From Typhlomys cinereus (taxonomy: Eukaryota; Chordata; Mammalia; Rodentia; Platacanthomyidae), in NCBI GenBank assembly GCA_023101885.1, contig JALPQD010000054.1, positions 186,001-250,000 on the forward strand: a stretch of 64,000 nucleotides of DNA, written 5' to 3'. The stretch's first letter is position 1. Every line of letters begins with the position of its first letter. Under the pieces are notes generated by a model. That model did no database searches. It was not told the origin of the DNA and saw only the letters and a program-made list of their open reading frames with translations. Positions 35,494 to 44,938 of this stretch are shown one piece after another. A program made the translations under genes and the position numbers.

Positions 35494-35895
35494 GTCCTAG
35501 TTTGTCTGAATGCTACTAATACATTCACATCAAATGGCTTAAGGGGGAACAAGGGATATTATTCTAACTTATGATCATGTTACATTCCTTAGTCCAGCTT
35601 GGCAGGAGAGCTCATATCAATACGAGGGCCAAGGAAACTGGTCATACCACATTCAAAGACTGCTGGAAGAGGGACAAACCTCACTTGCCAGATAGAATGT
35701 TTATCCGAGTATGCCAGCTCACTGAACCAACTTTCTCCATCTTACCCACCTGCCCAGGGAAAAGGTCTATCCGCCGTGAACTGGGTTTTCCCTTGTCAAT
35801 TAGACAATGTCCTGCAGGCTTGCTCAGGGCTCAACCACTAATTCTTTACAGATGTGCCCAGAGCTCAAACCATCATTGTCAAGCTGGCACTTGCA
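35494..35895 (-). mobile_element. Family R, copy 6, minus strand, near full length
   Basis: ggcttaagggggaacaaggg opens, followed by cagcttggcaggagagctca, acaatgtcctgcaggcttgc, tgtgcccagagctcaaacc and ttgtcaagctggcac: the complete reverse order. It abuts a reverse B4 SINE. Confidence 0.65.
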
Positions 35896-35904
35896 GCTGG
35901 CGAT

Positions 35905-36062
35905 CACATTCAGGGCGACCTCAAACTCTATAGCCAGCCAAGAAGGGTCTCAAACTTCTCATCCTCCCTTGTGGGCCTCCTAAGTGCTGAGGGTGCATCA
36001 CCACCCAGCCCTCGTGGATGGGAGGCAAGCACTCTACACACTGAGCTCGCCCTCAGCCCTTG
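35905..36062 (-). mobile_element. B4 SINE, minus strand
   Basis: Reverse B1 (cctcaaactctatagccagc, ctaagtgctgagggtgcatc) followed by a reverse ID head (aagcactctacacactgagc). Confidence 0.6.
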
Positions 36063-36439
36063 CCAGCGATCTCATCGCTGCTGTGGCTACGTCTTGAAGG
36101 GAGTCTAAGCTTTGGAACAGGAGCAAGAGGAATCCACGGGAAGACCCTGAGTTCAGCAGCAATGTGTCCCCACGAAGGCAGTTGGGAGGAGCCCGGCTCA
36201 AGGCAGAGCAGGGGGCAGGAAACAAGTGTCTGGGTCTGGGGATGAGTCGTGGGAGACTGTGAAGGACTAAGACATGGGAGAGGACATAGCGCCTGCTGAC
36301 TGTTGAATCCATTTCATGTTTGTGATGTTTCTTCTGGAGCTAGTGACACTATTGGGGGGGCACTATGAATCTTTCCTTTAGAACGTGGAGCTAGCTGGCA
36401 GAAGTAGATCCCTGGGGCTGGATCTCTGAAGGGATCCAA

Positions 36440-36655
36440 CTTCCTAGTTCCGGTCACTCTGCTTCTAGCCCAAGGTCACGTGGACACTTCCTTCCTACAC
36501 CCTCACTGTCCTCCCCCCAATACCACACCAGAGCTGCCCCACCATGCCTCCTTCCCTGCTCCAATGGACCAAAATCCTTAAAACCAGGAGTCAAAATAAA
36601 TCTTTCCTCCCATAAGCTGTTTGGTGTCACAGTGACACAAAGGTAATTAACACGT
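36440..36655 (+). mobile_element. 3' end of a family-R-related repeat
   Basis: ccaggagtcaaaataaatct, ttcctcccataagctgtttg and gtgtcacagtgacacaaagg match the conserved end of rodent repeats that finish with agccaaaataaacc...gtcacagtgac. The upstream part is not recognisable. Confidence 0.5.
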
Positions 36656-37339
36656 CACCAGTTAAATAACTGTGCTTGGTAAAGGAAAAGGGGAGAAGTG
36701 CAGGGATATCGTCGAGGTCTCTGTTCTAATGAGTTGGGGGTGGAGAGGGGAATGGGGGTCCACATCAGCAGGGACAAGGTATCCCTATTGCAGATTACTT
36801 CCCTGCTTCCCTCCAGCTGAAGCCTGCACTGTTTCACGGAAGAGGGGAGAGGGGGGAATTGGGGGATCTGTATCCCCAAGACCTATGTGGATTGGAGGAA
36901 GGAGGTCCCAGGCCTGGAACTTGGAAGGAATGAGTTCACAGGGAGGGCTTTTCTAGAAAACACGGCCCACGTCTGTGCTCCAGGATGGACAAGGTGAGAT
37001 CTGAAAAGCTCTCTCGGTCTTATTTGACCAGAAAGACAAACAAGATGGGAGTGGCCCTGTGGTATTGCCTGGACAGCTCAGCTCAGCTCTGGGTGTGGCA
37101 AGCAGAAAACACGGGGGGTGTGTCCTCTCAGACACTGTCCCGTGAAGCACCTTGACAGCAGGGCCAGACGTCCCGAGGCCACATCCTCCTACATCTTTAT
37201 GCTGCAGATGGGGAAACAGAGAGAAGAGAGCTGGCCCGGAACAGGGCTGATTCTCCAAGCCACAGACAGTGGGAAGGTGGAGGTGAGGCTTTGTGAATAA
37301 AGGATTTGCCTGATGTGATGAGGACAGGCTAATAATATC

Positions 37340-37403
37340 AGCTATATATTTATATAGCTCCTTTCTTCCCGAGAGTTCAGAGCCGCACACGTCCATGACG
37401 TCA
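37340..37403. promoter_or_regulatory. A/T inverted repeat next to a full CRE
   Basis: agctatatatttatatagct (37340-37359) is a perfect inverted repeat, and TGACGTCA lies at 37396-37403. The sequence between (tagctcctttcttcccgaga) recalls an ancient conserved repeat, but I cannot name it. Confidence 0.35.
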
Positions 37404-37934
37404 TTTGTCCCTCTCTGGTGGAAGACGGGGCCACTGTGTGCAGATGTTATGAAAACACCCTGCAGCCTCTTCTCTTGAGTCTCAATTATGCCGAACATAA
37501 ATCTGCAAAGATTTATGAGACTCGTGCCTGATGCAAGGCACTGAGCATTTGAGAAGCTTCTAGACTTCTCCAGGACTAAGATCCTTGTATTGTGCTCCAT
37601 GCAGCCGGCAGCCCTGATTCATACCCGCATTCATGCGTGTTGCGCTCTTCCATCCTGGAAGGCAAGGTTTGTTCTTGTGCCAAAGCCTAGACTTCGGCAG
37701 GCTGGTAAAACGGAAAGGCCTGGCCTAGGTCAGGGTCATCCTTGCTGCATGTAACCTGAACACATCCCTCGGTCACTGCCCTTCCCACCCTGTGCCAGAC
37801 ATCCTGAGAGGTCCTATCCAGTTCTTAGTTCCAAACAGCTGCTGAAGCCTTGTTGGTCAGATGAATCGATAACAATGCGAAGGAAAGAAGATGAAGATGG
37901 CAGTAATGAGTGATTCGTGCATTCACGGAGCTCT

Positions 37935-38072
37935 CACAGCCAGCTGTGTGTGGTGGGGCACATCTGAAACACCAGCCCTCAGGAGGCTGGGGCTGGAGCA
38001 GGAGCAGCTGATGAAGTTCAAGGTTAGCTTGGGTCACCAGGTCTCAAATAACAATAACAACAACAGTAATAA
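37935..38072 (+). mobile_element. B1 SINE
   Basis: gtgtgtggtggggcacatct, aggaggctggggctggagc, aagttcaaggttagc and an (AAC)n-rich tail. Confidence 0.65.
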
Positions 38073-38984
38073 CGCGGAGCAGCTCCCGGTGCATTGTAGG
38101 ATTACACAGGTGCATAAAGACTATTGAGCAATTAGACTAAAGGTTGACGTGTTAACATAGGCAGGCTATAGAAGAGATCAGATTCACTTGGAACCCCCTG
38201 AAGAAAAGTAACTTGTCAGGCGGAGTCCAGAGGATGGGAACACATGAATAGCAACCGAGCACGTAAGGTAAGGCACTGAGGAGGGGTGGGCAGTAGGGGG
38301 ATGAGGGTGTGTGAGGGGGGAGACAGCAGGGGTAAGTCATACTGGGTAAGATCCCACTTGGGGCAAAGTTGATCGTCCAGGAGATGAACTAGAGCTGGGG
38401 AGAGTTAATGAGGCCGTTTGGGGGGAGGGTAATGGGGGATTGCGAGAGGTGGGATGTGAGAGGGGCCGATGGTGGAGGTTTCTTCCCAGGGTAAGGAATG
38501 AGTTCACTCTACCTGGGTGGAGCTGGCTCATTAAGAATGGGAGGTCAGGGCCCTGGAGACAGCTGGGAGAAGGGGGCGTAGAAAGAGCCGAGGCTGAGGA
38601 GTGAATGAGATCGCAGGATAGTGAGGCAGGACAGGGGCGGGAGCACCAAGAGGAAATGGGATGTCAGAGAGGTGTGGGTGTGGGTGGTCCCCCTTGTTCT
38701 CCCTCCCTTCCCTCTGCTGGGGCCTCTGCTCTGCCTCGGGTTCTGCAGAGAGCAGCATCAGGGGCTGAGAGGCCGCCCCTGGTGCCTGCCGGGCCTCTTC
38801 TTTCTAGAAAGTTCCCGGGAACCACAGGCAGCCCAGCCCCCTTAGCTGCCCCTGCTCTCCAACGCCTCGTGGTGGCTGTGACCTCCGCAGGCCACGCCCT
38901 GGGGAGGCCCGGCCTCCTCATCTTCCTGTGGGGATGGCAAAGGGACCCGCGTGATGCGTGTTCTGCTGAGCGCCGGGCTGCCGC

Positions 38985-39062
38985 GCCTTAGGAACTTGGC
39001 ACCCGAGCCAGGCAAACCCTCGGAGCTCAATAAATGCTGGCTGCTACATTTATGATTATTAC
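38985..39062 (+). mobile_element. MIR 3' fragment
   Basis: gagctcaataaatgctggct matches the MIR end (gctcaataaatgttggct). Confidence 0.5.
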
Positions 39063-39186
39063 AGAAGTGGGACTGGGTTCTGGCGCCGAGTCTGGCAAAG
39101 CCAATGTGCCCCCCAGCAGTCCCTCTAGAGTGGCGGGGTCCCCGCTTGAGACCCTCCAGAGCTCAGAGCCAAGGATGGTAGAAGTG

Positions 39187-39214
39187 ATCCCCACGTGGGG
39201 ATCCCCACGTGGGT
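39187..39214. promoter_or_regulatory. Double E-box palindrome
   Basis: Two tandem 14-bp copies of atccccacgtgggg (second ends in t) give a perfect 24-bp palindrome at 39190-39213 with two CACGTG boxes (39192-39197, 39206-39211). bHLH-ZIP factors such as USF or MYC/MAX family bind CACGTG. It lies in unique sequence 8.5 kb upstream of SYT7. Confidence 0.5.
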
Positions 39215-39693
39215 AAGCCTGAGAGGCTTGAGGGACAGGTCCCCACTTCCGCTGTGGGCTTTGGCCTGAGCTACAGATGGGGTGGGTCTCGGTTACAGAT
39301 TTGGGGCTCCTTTCAGCATGCTACGACCACCCCCACCCCACGCCCACCCCCACTCCCAGCTGACTCTGCGCCTGGGTTTTCTTCTGCTCCAGGGGAAGAT
39401 GCTGCAATTTGCCTGCTCACCTGTGCTCCCCTCAATCCCCTCCACCCTTGTGCCCAGACACCCACATATCCCAACCCCCTGACTCCCTCAGGACAGGTCT
39501 AAGTTAGAAGAAAGATGTCCTGTCCTCTGTCAGGAGGTGATGGTCTGGGTCCAATGGGGGATGTGTGTGTCTGTGGCTCTGCTATTTAGGAACAGGGGGG
39601 TCTGGTCCCCTTATCTCTACCTATCTCTGAATTCTGCAGCTGGGTCCACCCCACAGGCACTTTCTGCCTGACCTTATAGAGATTTGTAGATTT

Positions 39694-39837
39694 GGGGCTG
39701 GGCCCGTGGCTCAGTTAGTAGACTGCTTGCTTATCGTATGCAAAGCCTTGAATTCAATACCCACCACTGTATATTAGCTGGTGACTCCTGCGTGTAATCC
39801 CAGGTGGAAGCAAGAAGATTGAAAGTTGTGGATTAGG
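39694..39837 (+). mobile_element. B4 SINE, 5' part (split by a younger SINE)
   Basis: ID head ggctgggcccgtggctcagt with ttgaattcaatacccacc, then the start of the B1 part (cctgcgtgtaatcccaggtg). It is interrupted at 39837; the 3' part resumes at 40109. Confidence 0.65.
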
Positions 39838-40044
39838 GGCTAGAGAGATGCCTCACAAGCAGAAGATCCTGGGTTTGGAACCCAGCTCCCAAGTAAAAAT
39901 GCCGGGCGGAAATGGGCACCTGGGGCCTGCACTTCAGGCTCAGGTAGGTGGAGCCTGGGAAATCCCAGTGAGAATCAAGGAGGTAGAAGCAATCTGGGAT
40001 GATTCCCGAAGTCATGCTTGGTCTTCCACAGGGACACAGTGCAT

Positions 40045-40077
<33 letters not shown>

Positions 40078-40108
40078 GTAGATAGATAAGAAATAAGATT
40101 TTTTTTAA
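39838..40108 (+). mobile_element. B2-like SINE with shortened pol III head, inserted in a B4 SINE
   Basis: The head is missing about 20 bp between agatgcctca and caagcagaag, so the A box is damaged. Body and CT/CA tail are typical. It splits a B4 element (39694-39837 and 40109-40200); flanks aagttgtggattagg and aaggttgagattagg look like the target-site duplication. Confidence 0.75.
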
Positions 40109-40200
40109 AAGGTTGAGATTAGGATAGTCGGATACAAGTGTAACTTGACTATTGCAGGTTGAGAGAGTTAGAGACCAGCCTAAAATACATGAGACCCTGC
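40109..40200 (+). mobile_element. B4 SINE, 3' part
   Basis: gaccagcctaaaatacatg and agaccctgcctc are the normal B4/B1 3' end and continue 39694-39837. Confidence 0.55.
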
Positions 40201-40204
40201 CTCT

Positions 40205-40264
40205 GTGTGTGTGTGTGAGAGAGACAGAGAGACAGAGAGAGAGAGAGAGAGAAGAGACAGAGAG

Positions 40265-40301
<37 letters not shown>
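40205..40301. repeat. (GT)n(GA)n compound repeat
   Basis: Grown from the 3' end of the split B4; the next SINE starts directly after it. Confidence 0.9.
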
Positions 40302-40304
<3 letters not shown>

Positions 40305-40583
40305 CTATTGGGGACATGGCTCAGGATTAAAGACTTTGCCTTGCAAGTAAAAGGACTTGAGTCCAGATTTCCAGATCCCACATAAAAAATGCTGGTTCGA
40401 AATGGTGATAGCCTGCAATTCCAGCTCTGGAAGGCAGAGCCTGGGAAACCCCAGAGCAAAGCAAGAAGTCAGAAGAGCAATTCAGGATGATTCCCAAAGT
40501 CACCCTCGGGCCTCTCTGCAGGTACACACACTCAAATGATTTCTGCTATACACACAAAGCACACAGCACATAAACACGCATGC
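40302..40583 (+). mobile_element. B2-like SINE following a (GA)n tract
   Basis: Head ggggacatggctcagg, B box gagtccagatttcc, body with aggatgattcccaaagtcacc, and an A-rich tail into which the next SINE copy is inserted. Confidence 0.75.
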
Positions 40584-40601
40584 AAAAGAAAATAAAGCAG
40601 A

Positions 40602-40895
40602 GGGCTGGAGAGGTGGCTCAGGGGTTAAGCCTCCGCCTTGCAGGCGGAAGGTCCTGAGTTCAGATCCCAGATCCCACGTATAGACGCCAGGGGGAAGCGG
40701 GGGCGGCCTGCGTTTCTGGTCCTGGTAGGGCGGAGCCTGTGAATCCCGGGGCAGAAGGAGGTGGAGGCGTCCATGGTGGTTCGCGAATTCATCCGTGGTT
40801 CTACACATACACAGACACACAGACATACACACACGCGCACATACACACGCACATGCGCACAGTTGTATAAATAATAATAATAAAAATTTTTTTTA
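40602..40895 (+). mobile_element. Young B2-like SINE with perfect 18-bp target-site duplication
   Basis: Head gggctggagaggtggctcag, intact A and B boxes. It is flanked by identical aaaagaaaataaagcaga at 40584-40601 and 40896-40913, and the target was the A-rich tail of the preceding SINE. Many CpGs are still unmutated, in keeping with a recent copy. Confidence 0.88.
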
Positions 40896-40913
40896 AAAAG
40901 AAAATAAAGCAGA

Positions 40914-42429
40914 AAGATGCTGGGTTTCTGTGTTCTAGTTCTTATCCCTTCACACACCGAGTCTTGGACCAGAGCTTCAGTTTCCTCCCTCGAAGCAACA
41001 GGCTAAGGGATCTCGTTTACTGGACCCTGGAAACAGGCCCATGGATGCCAAGACCTCCTCTGGTCTACGGTCCTCAGCCGAGTGGGATGCAGAAGCATGA
41101 TCCTTTGAAGTCTGAAGCGGACATTAACTCATCCTATCTGATACTGTGGGTTTCTCTGAGAGAAACAGGGCTTGATCTTCTCCTACCAGTTGGTTTGGGG
41201 CTGGGGTCTCAAACAGTCAGATGGGAGTCTGACACTAGAGAGGCCCCCTCATTAACCAGGCCACTGCTGAGGATGGGCGGCAGAGACTGGAGCTGACCGG
41301 TTTGGGTCTCTGGAGGAGGTGGAGCTTTGAACCAACCACAGAAGGTTTCCACAGTATCAAACAGACTGGGGGGGGCGGTGAGGGGGGGAAATGGTGAAAG
41401 AGCCTCTGCTTGGTTCCCGTCAGTGGAGGATCAAAAAGCATTTAGTCAAAGAACCTTTAAATACCTTGAAAGGCAGGTGAAGCCGGTTCAATGGTTCCAA
41501 GAAGGATTAAAACACTGGTCTGTGCCGCAGACCGGCTGGCTCCAGCCAGAGCAGTGGGGGGAGCCAGGGGGGCCTCGCAGGCAGAAGGGAGCACAGGTGA
41601 AGACAAGCCTCTCCCCGCCCACCTTCTCCAGGACCCACAGAGTCACCACGGGGGTGGGGGATGGAGGGTGAGAGGGTGGGGAATGGGGGGTAGGGGGGAG
41701 ACACAAAGAACAGGGCTCAGACTCTCAGACCCCAAAGCCACCATGGAGACTGTAGGGACCCCAGAACTGTTTCTGGAACCTGTCGAACATACGCTTAAGG
41801 AGAAACAAAATGTTCTGTCATTTGTGTCAGCTGGTTTTTAAAATTTTTTTATTTTTTTTTTCTGTAGGGAGGTGAGATTCCCCCAAACAGCCCGAGACAC
41901 AATCCAGATTGGAAAACAGCACTGCAATGCTATAGGATGGTAAACTGAGCCTGAGGGGAATCGAGGGGCTTCTTACCCTAGGTGCCTAAGCTTGGCATCT
42001 GTAATATAAGCTAAGGATTGTCCACGATCCTCGGTCAGTCTCGGGGACGCCACGTCTGCCCAAGAGCTGACACAGAGGTTCTGAGATCAGACTTTTGCCT
42101 GAGTCCCTAGTGCGTTCTGACAGTTATGGGTTGGCTAGAAGGGACACCCACTTTCAGTTGGACAGTAAGGTGTTAGGAGGACCAAGTCAACCAAGCATGT
42201 GTAAAGGGCAGAGGCAGGATCGGAGGGGAGGGTACAGGGAGAAGTAACCTGGGAAGAGGACAGGTGGCGAGGGTAGAATTTTTGGCAAGAGAATTTTCCA
42301 GATCTACCATGCAGCCTAAGAGACCAGGGGGATAGACTGGCCTAGGTCAGAGGCCTTCATGCCTTGGGGTCACCTCCCCAGGGAGTCAGGAAAAGACACC
42401 CTGGTGTGCCCCCCTCGCTGGGAATTTTT
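40914..42429. other. Unique intergenic sequence with G-rich patches
   Basis: G-runs at 41369-41393 and 41650-41699 could form G-quadruplexes on the + strand. No gene seen. Confidence 0.5.
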
Positions 42430-42545
42430 CACATCTCTGCTATGCATAGCTATATAGCATATGCATATGTCAGCGTCACCATACAATTGAAGAAATTGGG
42501 GCCCAGAGATCTCAAGTAAGCCGGTCAATGACCAACAGTTAAAGA
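42430..42545 (-). mobile_element. MIR fragment
   Basis: atacaattgaagaaattggg and gcccagagatctcaagtaag match the reverse MIR core. Confidence 0.5.
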
Positions 42546-42764
42546 AGCAAAAGCAAAACGGAACGCGAACAACCCTAAGATTCTGCCACTGATGACACAA
42601 CCCGGACCTTTCTTCTTCGGGACCAGGCCTCAAAGCAGAGCCAGGCAGGAGTTTGACGGGCTGGACTGGGGGGAGGGAGGGGTCATTCATGCCAACTGCA
42701 TGTGGTAAGATGGGCATAGACGTATCACAGCTGCCTCTGGGCCCTTGTGCTTCAGTACTTTGAA

Positions 42765-42920
42765 GGGTTTTTTTTTTTTTTTTTTCTTTTTAAAGACAGG
42801 GTCTTTTGTAATCTAGGCTGGCTTTGAACTTACCACGTAGTCGAGGCTAGCTTAGAACTCATGATCCTCCTGCCTCCACCTTTCAAATGCTGAGATGCAC
42901 CACCAAGGCCTGACTGATAT
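42765..42920 (-). mobile_element. B1 SINE, minus strand, with 5' poly(T)
   Basis: A T-run then agacagggtcttttgtaatc, ctggctttgaactt, gatcctcctgcctcc and caaatgctgagatgcaccac: reverse B1 with its A-tail as T-run. Confidence 0.75.
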
Positions 42921-43814
42921 CTGCTAATCCTGTTTCTACCCCCTTCTGGGCTCTCAGCCTCTGCAAAGGAGGGAGGGACAGGCTAACATGGAGGGAATGG
43001 GGGGGTGGCAGCTATGGGGACCGGGTAATGGAATAAGAGTTCGCTTCTGGTCTGGCAACTCCAAAGGCTTTGAAGTCGCCCTGCTAGCTGGTCTCTGCTG
43101 TGCTTTCCGGATCAGGCTAACGTTCCGGCCCAGTCTCTTGCCACATGCATGGAGACAAGAAGAGAGGTGTGTTTGTGTTGTCACATGCACACACGAACAG
43201 CTTGCTCAGCGTTTTTATTAATAATTCATCCTGCAGCCCGGGGAGGCAGGCAGGGTGGGAGGGTCAGGGGACAGGAGCCGTGGGGAGACTAGACATGCCA
43301 GGAAAGAGCTAGGGGACCCAGGAGCCCCGCCTCCTACCCCGTGGCCTAGCAACACAGTTGGGCGGCCTCAGGGGCCCTGTTTGGGAGAGCAGAGTCCTGG
43401 CACCTGCTCCCGAGGGACAGAACGTCCCTCCTAGCTCCCTGTGTCAGCCTGCAGCCGACCCAGGACACCCGACTCGCATGGTGACATAGTGACAGCACCA
43501 GATGGGAAACAGGCCTGTGGGGTCTGCCGCATGCAGCACGTCAGTCCTTAGGGGACCAAGTGCTGCAAACGCTTCCTGCCACGTCATGGAGCCCAGGACA
43601 CAGGGGCCCCCAGCGTCATGGAATGAGAGCCTCTCTTTAGCAGCCTCCCCTCCCACACACCCTCCTCCAGAGGCCCAGGCCTCACTTAACAAGAGGCAGG
43701 GTGTAAGGGCCCGTTCACAGCCTCCCGGGTCCTTTCCCCGCCTTCTCCTGCACACTCGTGCTGCCCTTGTGAGCATCCTGCAGGCACACGCTCCCCTGCC
43801 GCCTGGGTTCTCAG

Positions 43815-43925
43815 AATGTTCCAGCGGCAGAAAGAACCTTCAAACGGAGCAGAGGTTAGACACCAGAAAGAACTTCCTCAACAAGCAAAATACGACAATA
43901 GAGAGTATGTGTCATCTCTCATAGG
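43815..43925 (+). mobile_element. Possible CR1/L3 LINE 3' fragment
   Basis: gttagacaccagaaagaact followed by tcctcaaca resembles the conserved 3' wording of CR1/L3 elements. Short and uncertain. Confidence 0.35.
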
Positions 43926-43964
43926 GCAAACAACAATAATAAAGGCACCGGATATGGAGAACGC

Positions 43965-44130
43965 GCCAGATGCTCCAAGCGTCATTTGTAAGTGCTTTAA
44001 TATCATCACATTTCATCTTATAATAATCAAGGAATTTGGTATTGTTATTCCCACTGCATGGAGTAAAGAAATCGACCCCCCCCAGATGTCTGTCTGTGAA
44101 GGCTATGAATGGCAGAGGCCTTCGTCACAC
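43965..44130 (-). mobile_element. MIR fragment
   Basis: gtgctttaatatcatcacat and ttggtattgttattccc fit the reverse MIR 3' half. The NOP56 pseudogene lies just after it. Confidence 0.6.
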
Positions 44131-44199
44131 AGCAGAGCCAAATAAATCCATGTTTCTTCCTCTTTCCAAGATTTCTGCTCTCCTAAGGAAGGTAATTGA

Positions 44200-44474
44200 T
44201 GGCAGCACAAGTCTTCCCAAGAGAATCTTCACCTAAAGAGGAAGTGGTCGGTGAGCCAGAAGAGGCAGCCAGTGTCCCCAAGAAGAGGAGAAAATTCTCC
44301 AAGGAGGAGCCAGTCAGTAGGGGACCTGAAGAGGCTGTTGGTAGAAAAAACAAGAAAAAGAAAAAAGCCCAGAAGTATTTGGGGAGGACTAGAGCTGGCC
44401 TTGGCCATTCCCTGAGCAGGGGCATGAGTCAAGTCGATTTCCCATCCTATGATAAATCCAATAAAAATGACCAA

Positions 44475-44506
<32 letters not shown>
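44200..44506 (+). pseudogene. NOP56: Processed NOP56 pseudogene, 5'-truncated (C-terminal tail, 3' UTR, poly(A))
   Basis: Seen: one frame encodes EEAASVPKKRRKFSKEEPV and then SRGPEEAVG followed by a lysine run. This resembles the acidic/lysine-rich C-terminal tail of the box C/D snoRNP core protein NOP56 (family wording KKKRKFSKEEPVSSGPEEAVG, from memory). It is followed by about 100 bp of non-coding sequence, an AATAAA at 44459-44464 and a pure A-run at about 44481-44505. That is the layout of a retrotransposed mRNA 3' end inserted on the + strand. Only the last ~50 codons are present, so it cannot encode a functional protein, and the normal C-terminal end and stop are not recognisable. A target-site duplication is not clear; gtaattgatggc before and gtaaatgagagc after are weakly similar. 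An old MIR precedes it and a younger SINE follows 44 bp downstream. Confidence 0.7.
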
Positions 44507-44512
<6 letters not shown>

Positions 44513-44548
44513 AGAGCCACAGAAAGTGGATCTTCAAAGTCTTCAGAG

Positions 44549-44787
44549 TTGGGCTGGAGAGATGGTTCAGGGATTAAGACTCTGTCTCCCAAGCAGAAGG
44601 TCTTGAGTTCTGATCCCAGGTCCCCTGTAAAAAAAAAACACCAGGTGGAGCAGTGGAGACCTGCACTTCCGGCCCTGGTGGGCAGAGCCTGGGAAATCCC
44701 AGAGGAAAGCTAGAAGGACATAGAAGCAATCCAGGATGACTCACAAAGTCACTCTTGGCCCACCATAGGGACATACAGTGCCCTCTG

Positions 44788-44834
<47 letters not shown>
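44549..44834 (+). mobile_element. Young B2-like SINE inserted at the 5' end of an ID element
   Basis: Full family copy with (CA)n tail (44790-44836). Target-site duplication caaagtcttcagag (44535-44548) and caaagtcttcggag (44835-44848) has one mismatch. It lies between the NOP56 pseudogene and an ID SINE. Confidence 0.85.
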
Positions 44835-44838
<4 letters not shown>

Positions 44839-44844
44839 GTCTTC

Positions 44845-44938
44845 GGAGCTAAAGATTTAGCTCAGTGGTAGAGTGCTCGCCTAGTGAGTGCAAGATCTTA
44901 GAATTGGTCTCTGGCCTTGTGTATGTGGAGGGAGACAA
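44845..44938 (+). mobile_element. ID-type SINE
   Basis: gatttagctcagtggtagag followed by tgctcgcctagtgagtgc is a near-typical ID head. A younger SINE has inserted at its 5' edge. Confidence 0.7.
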
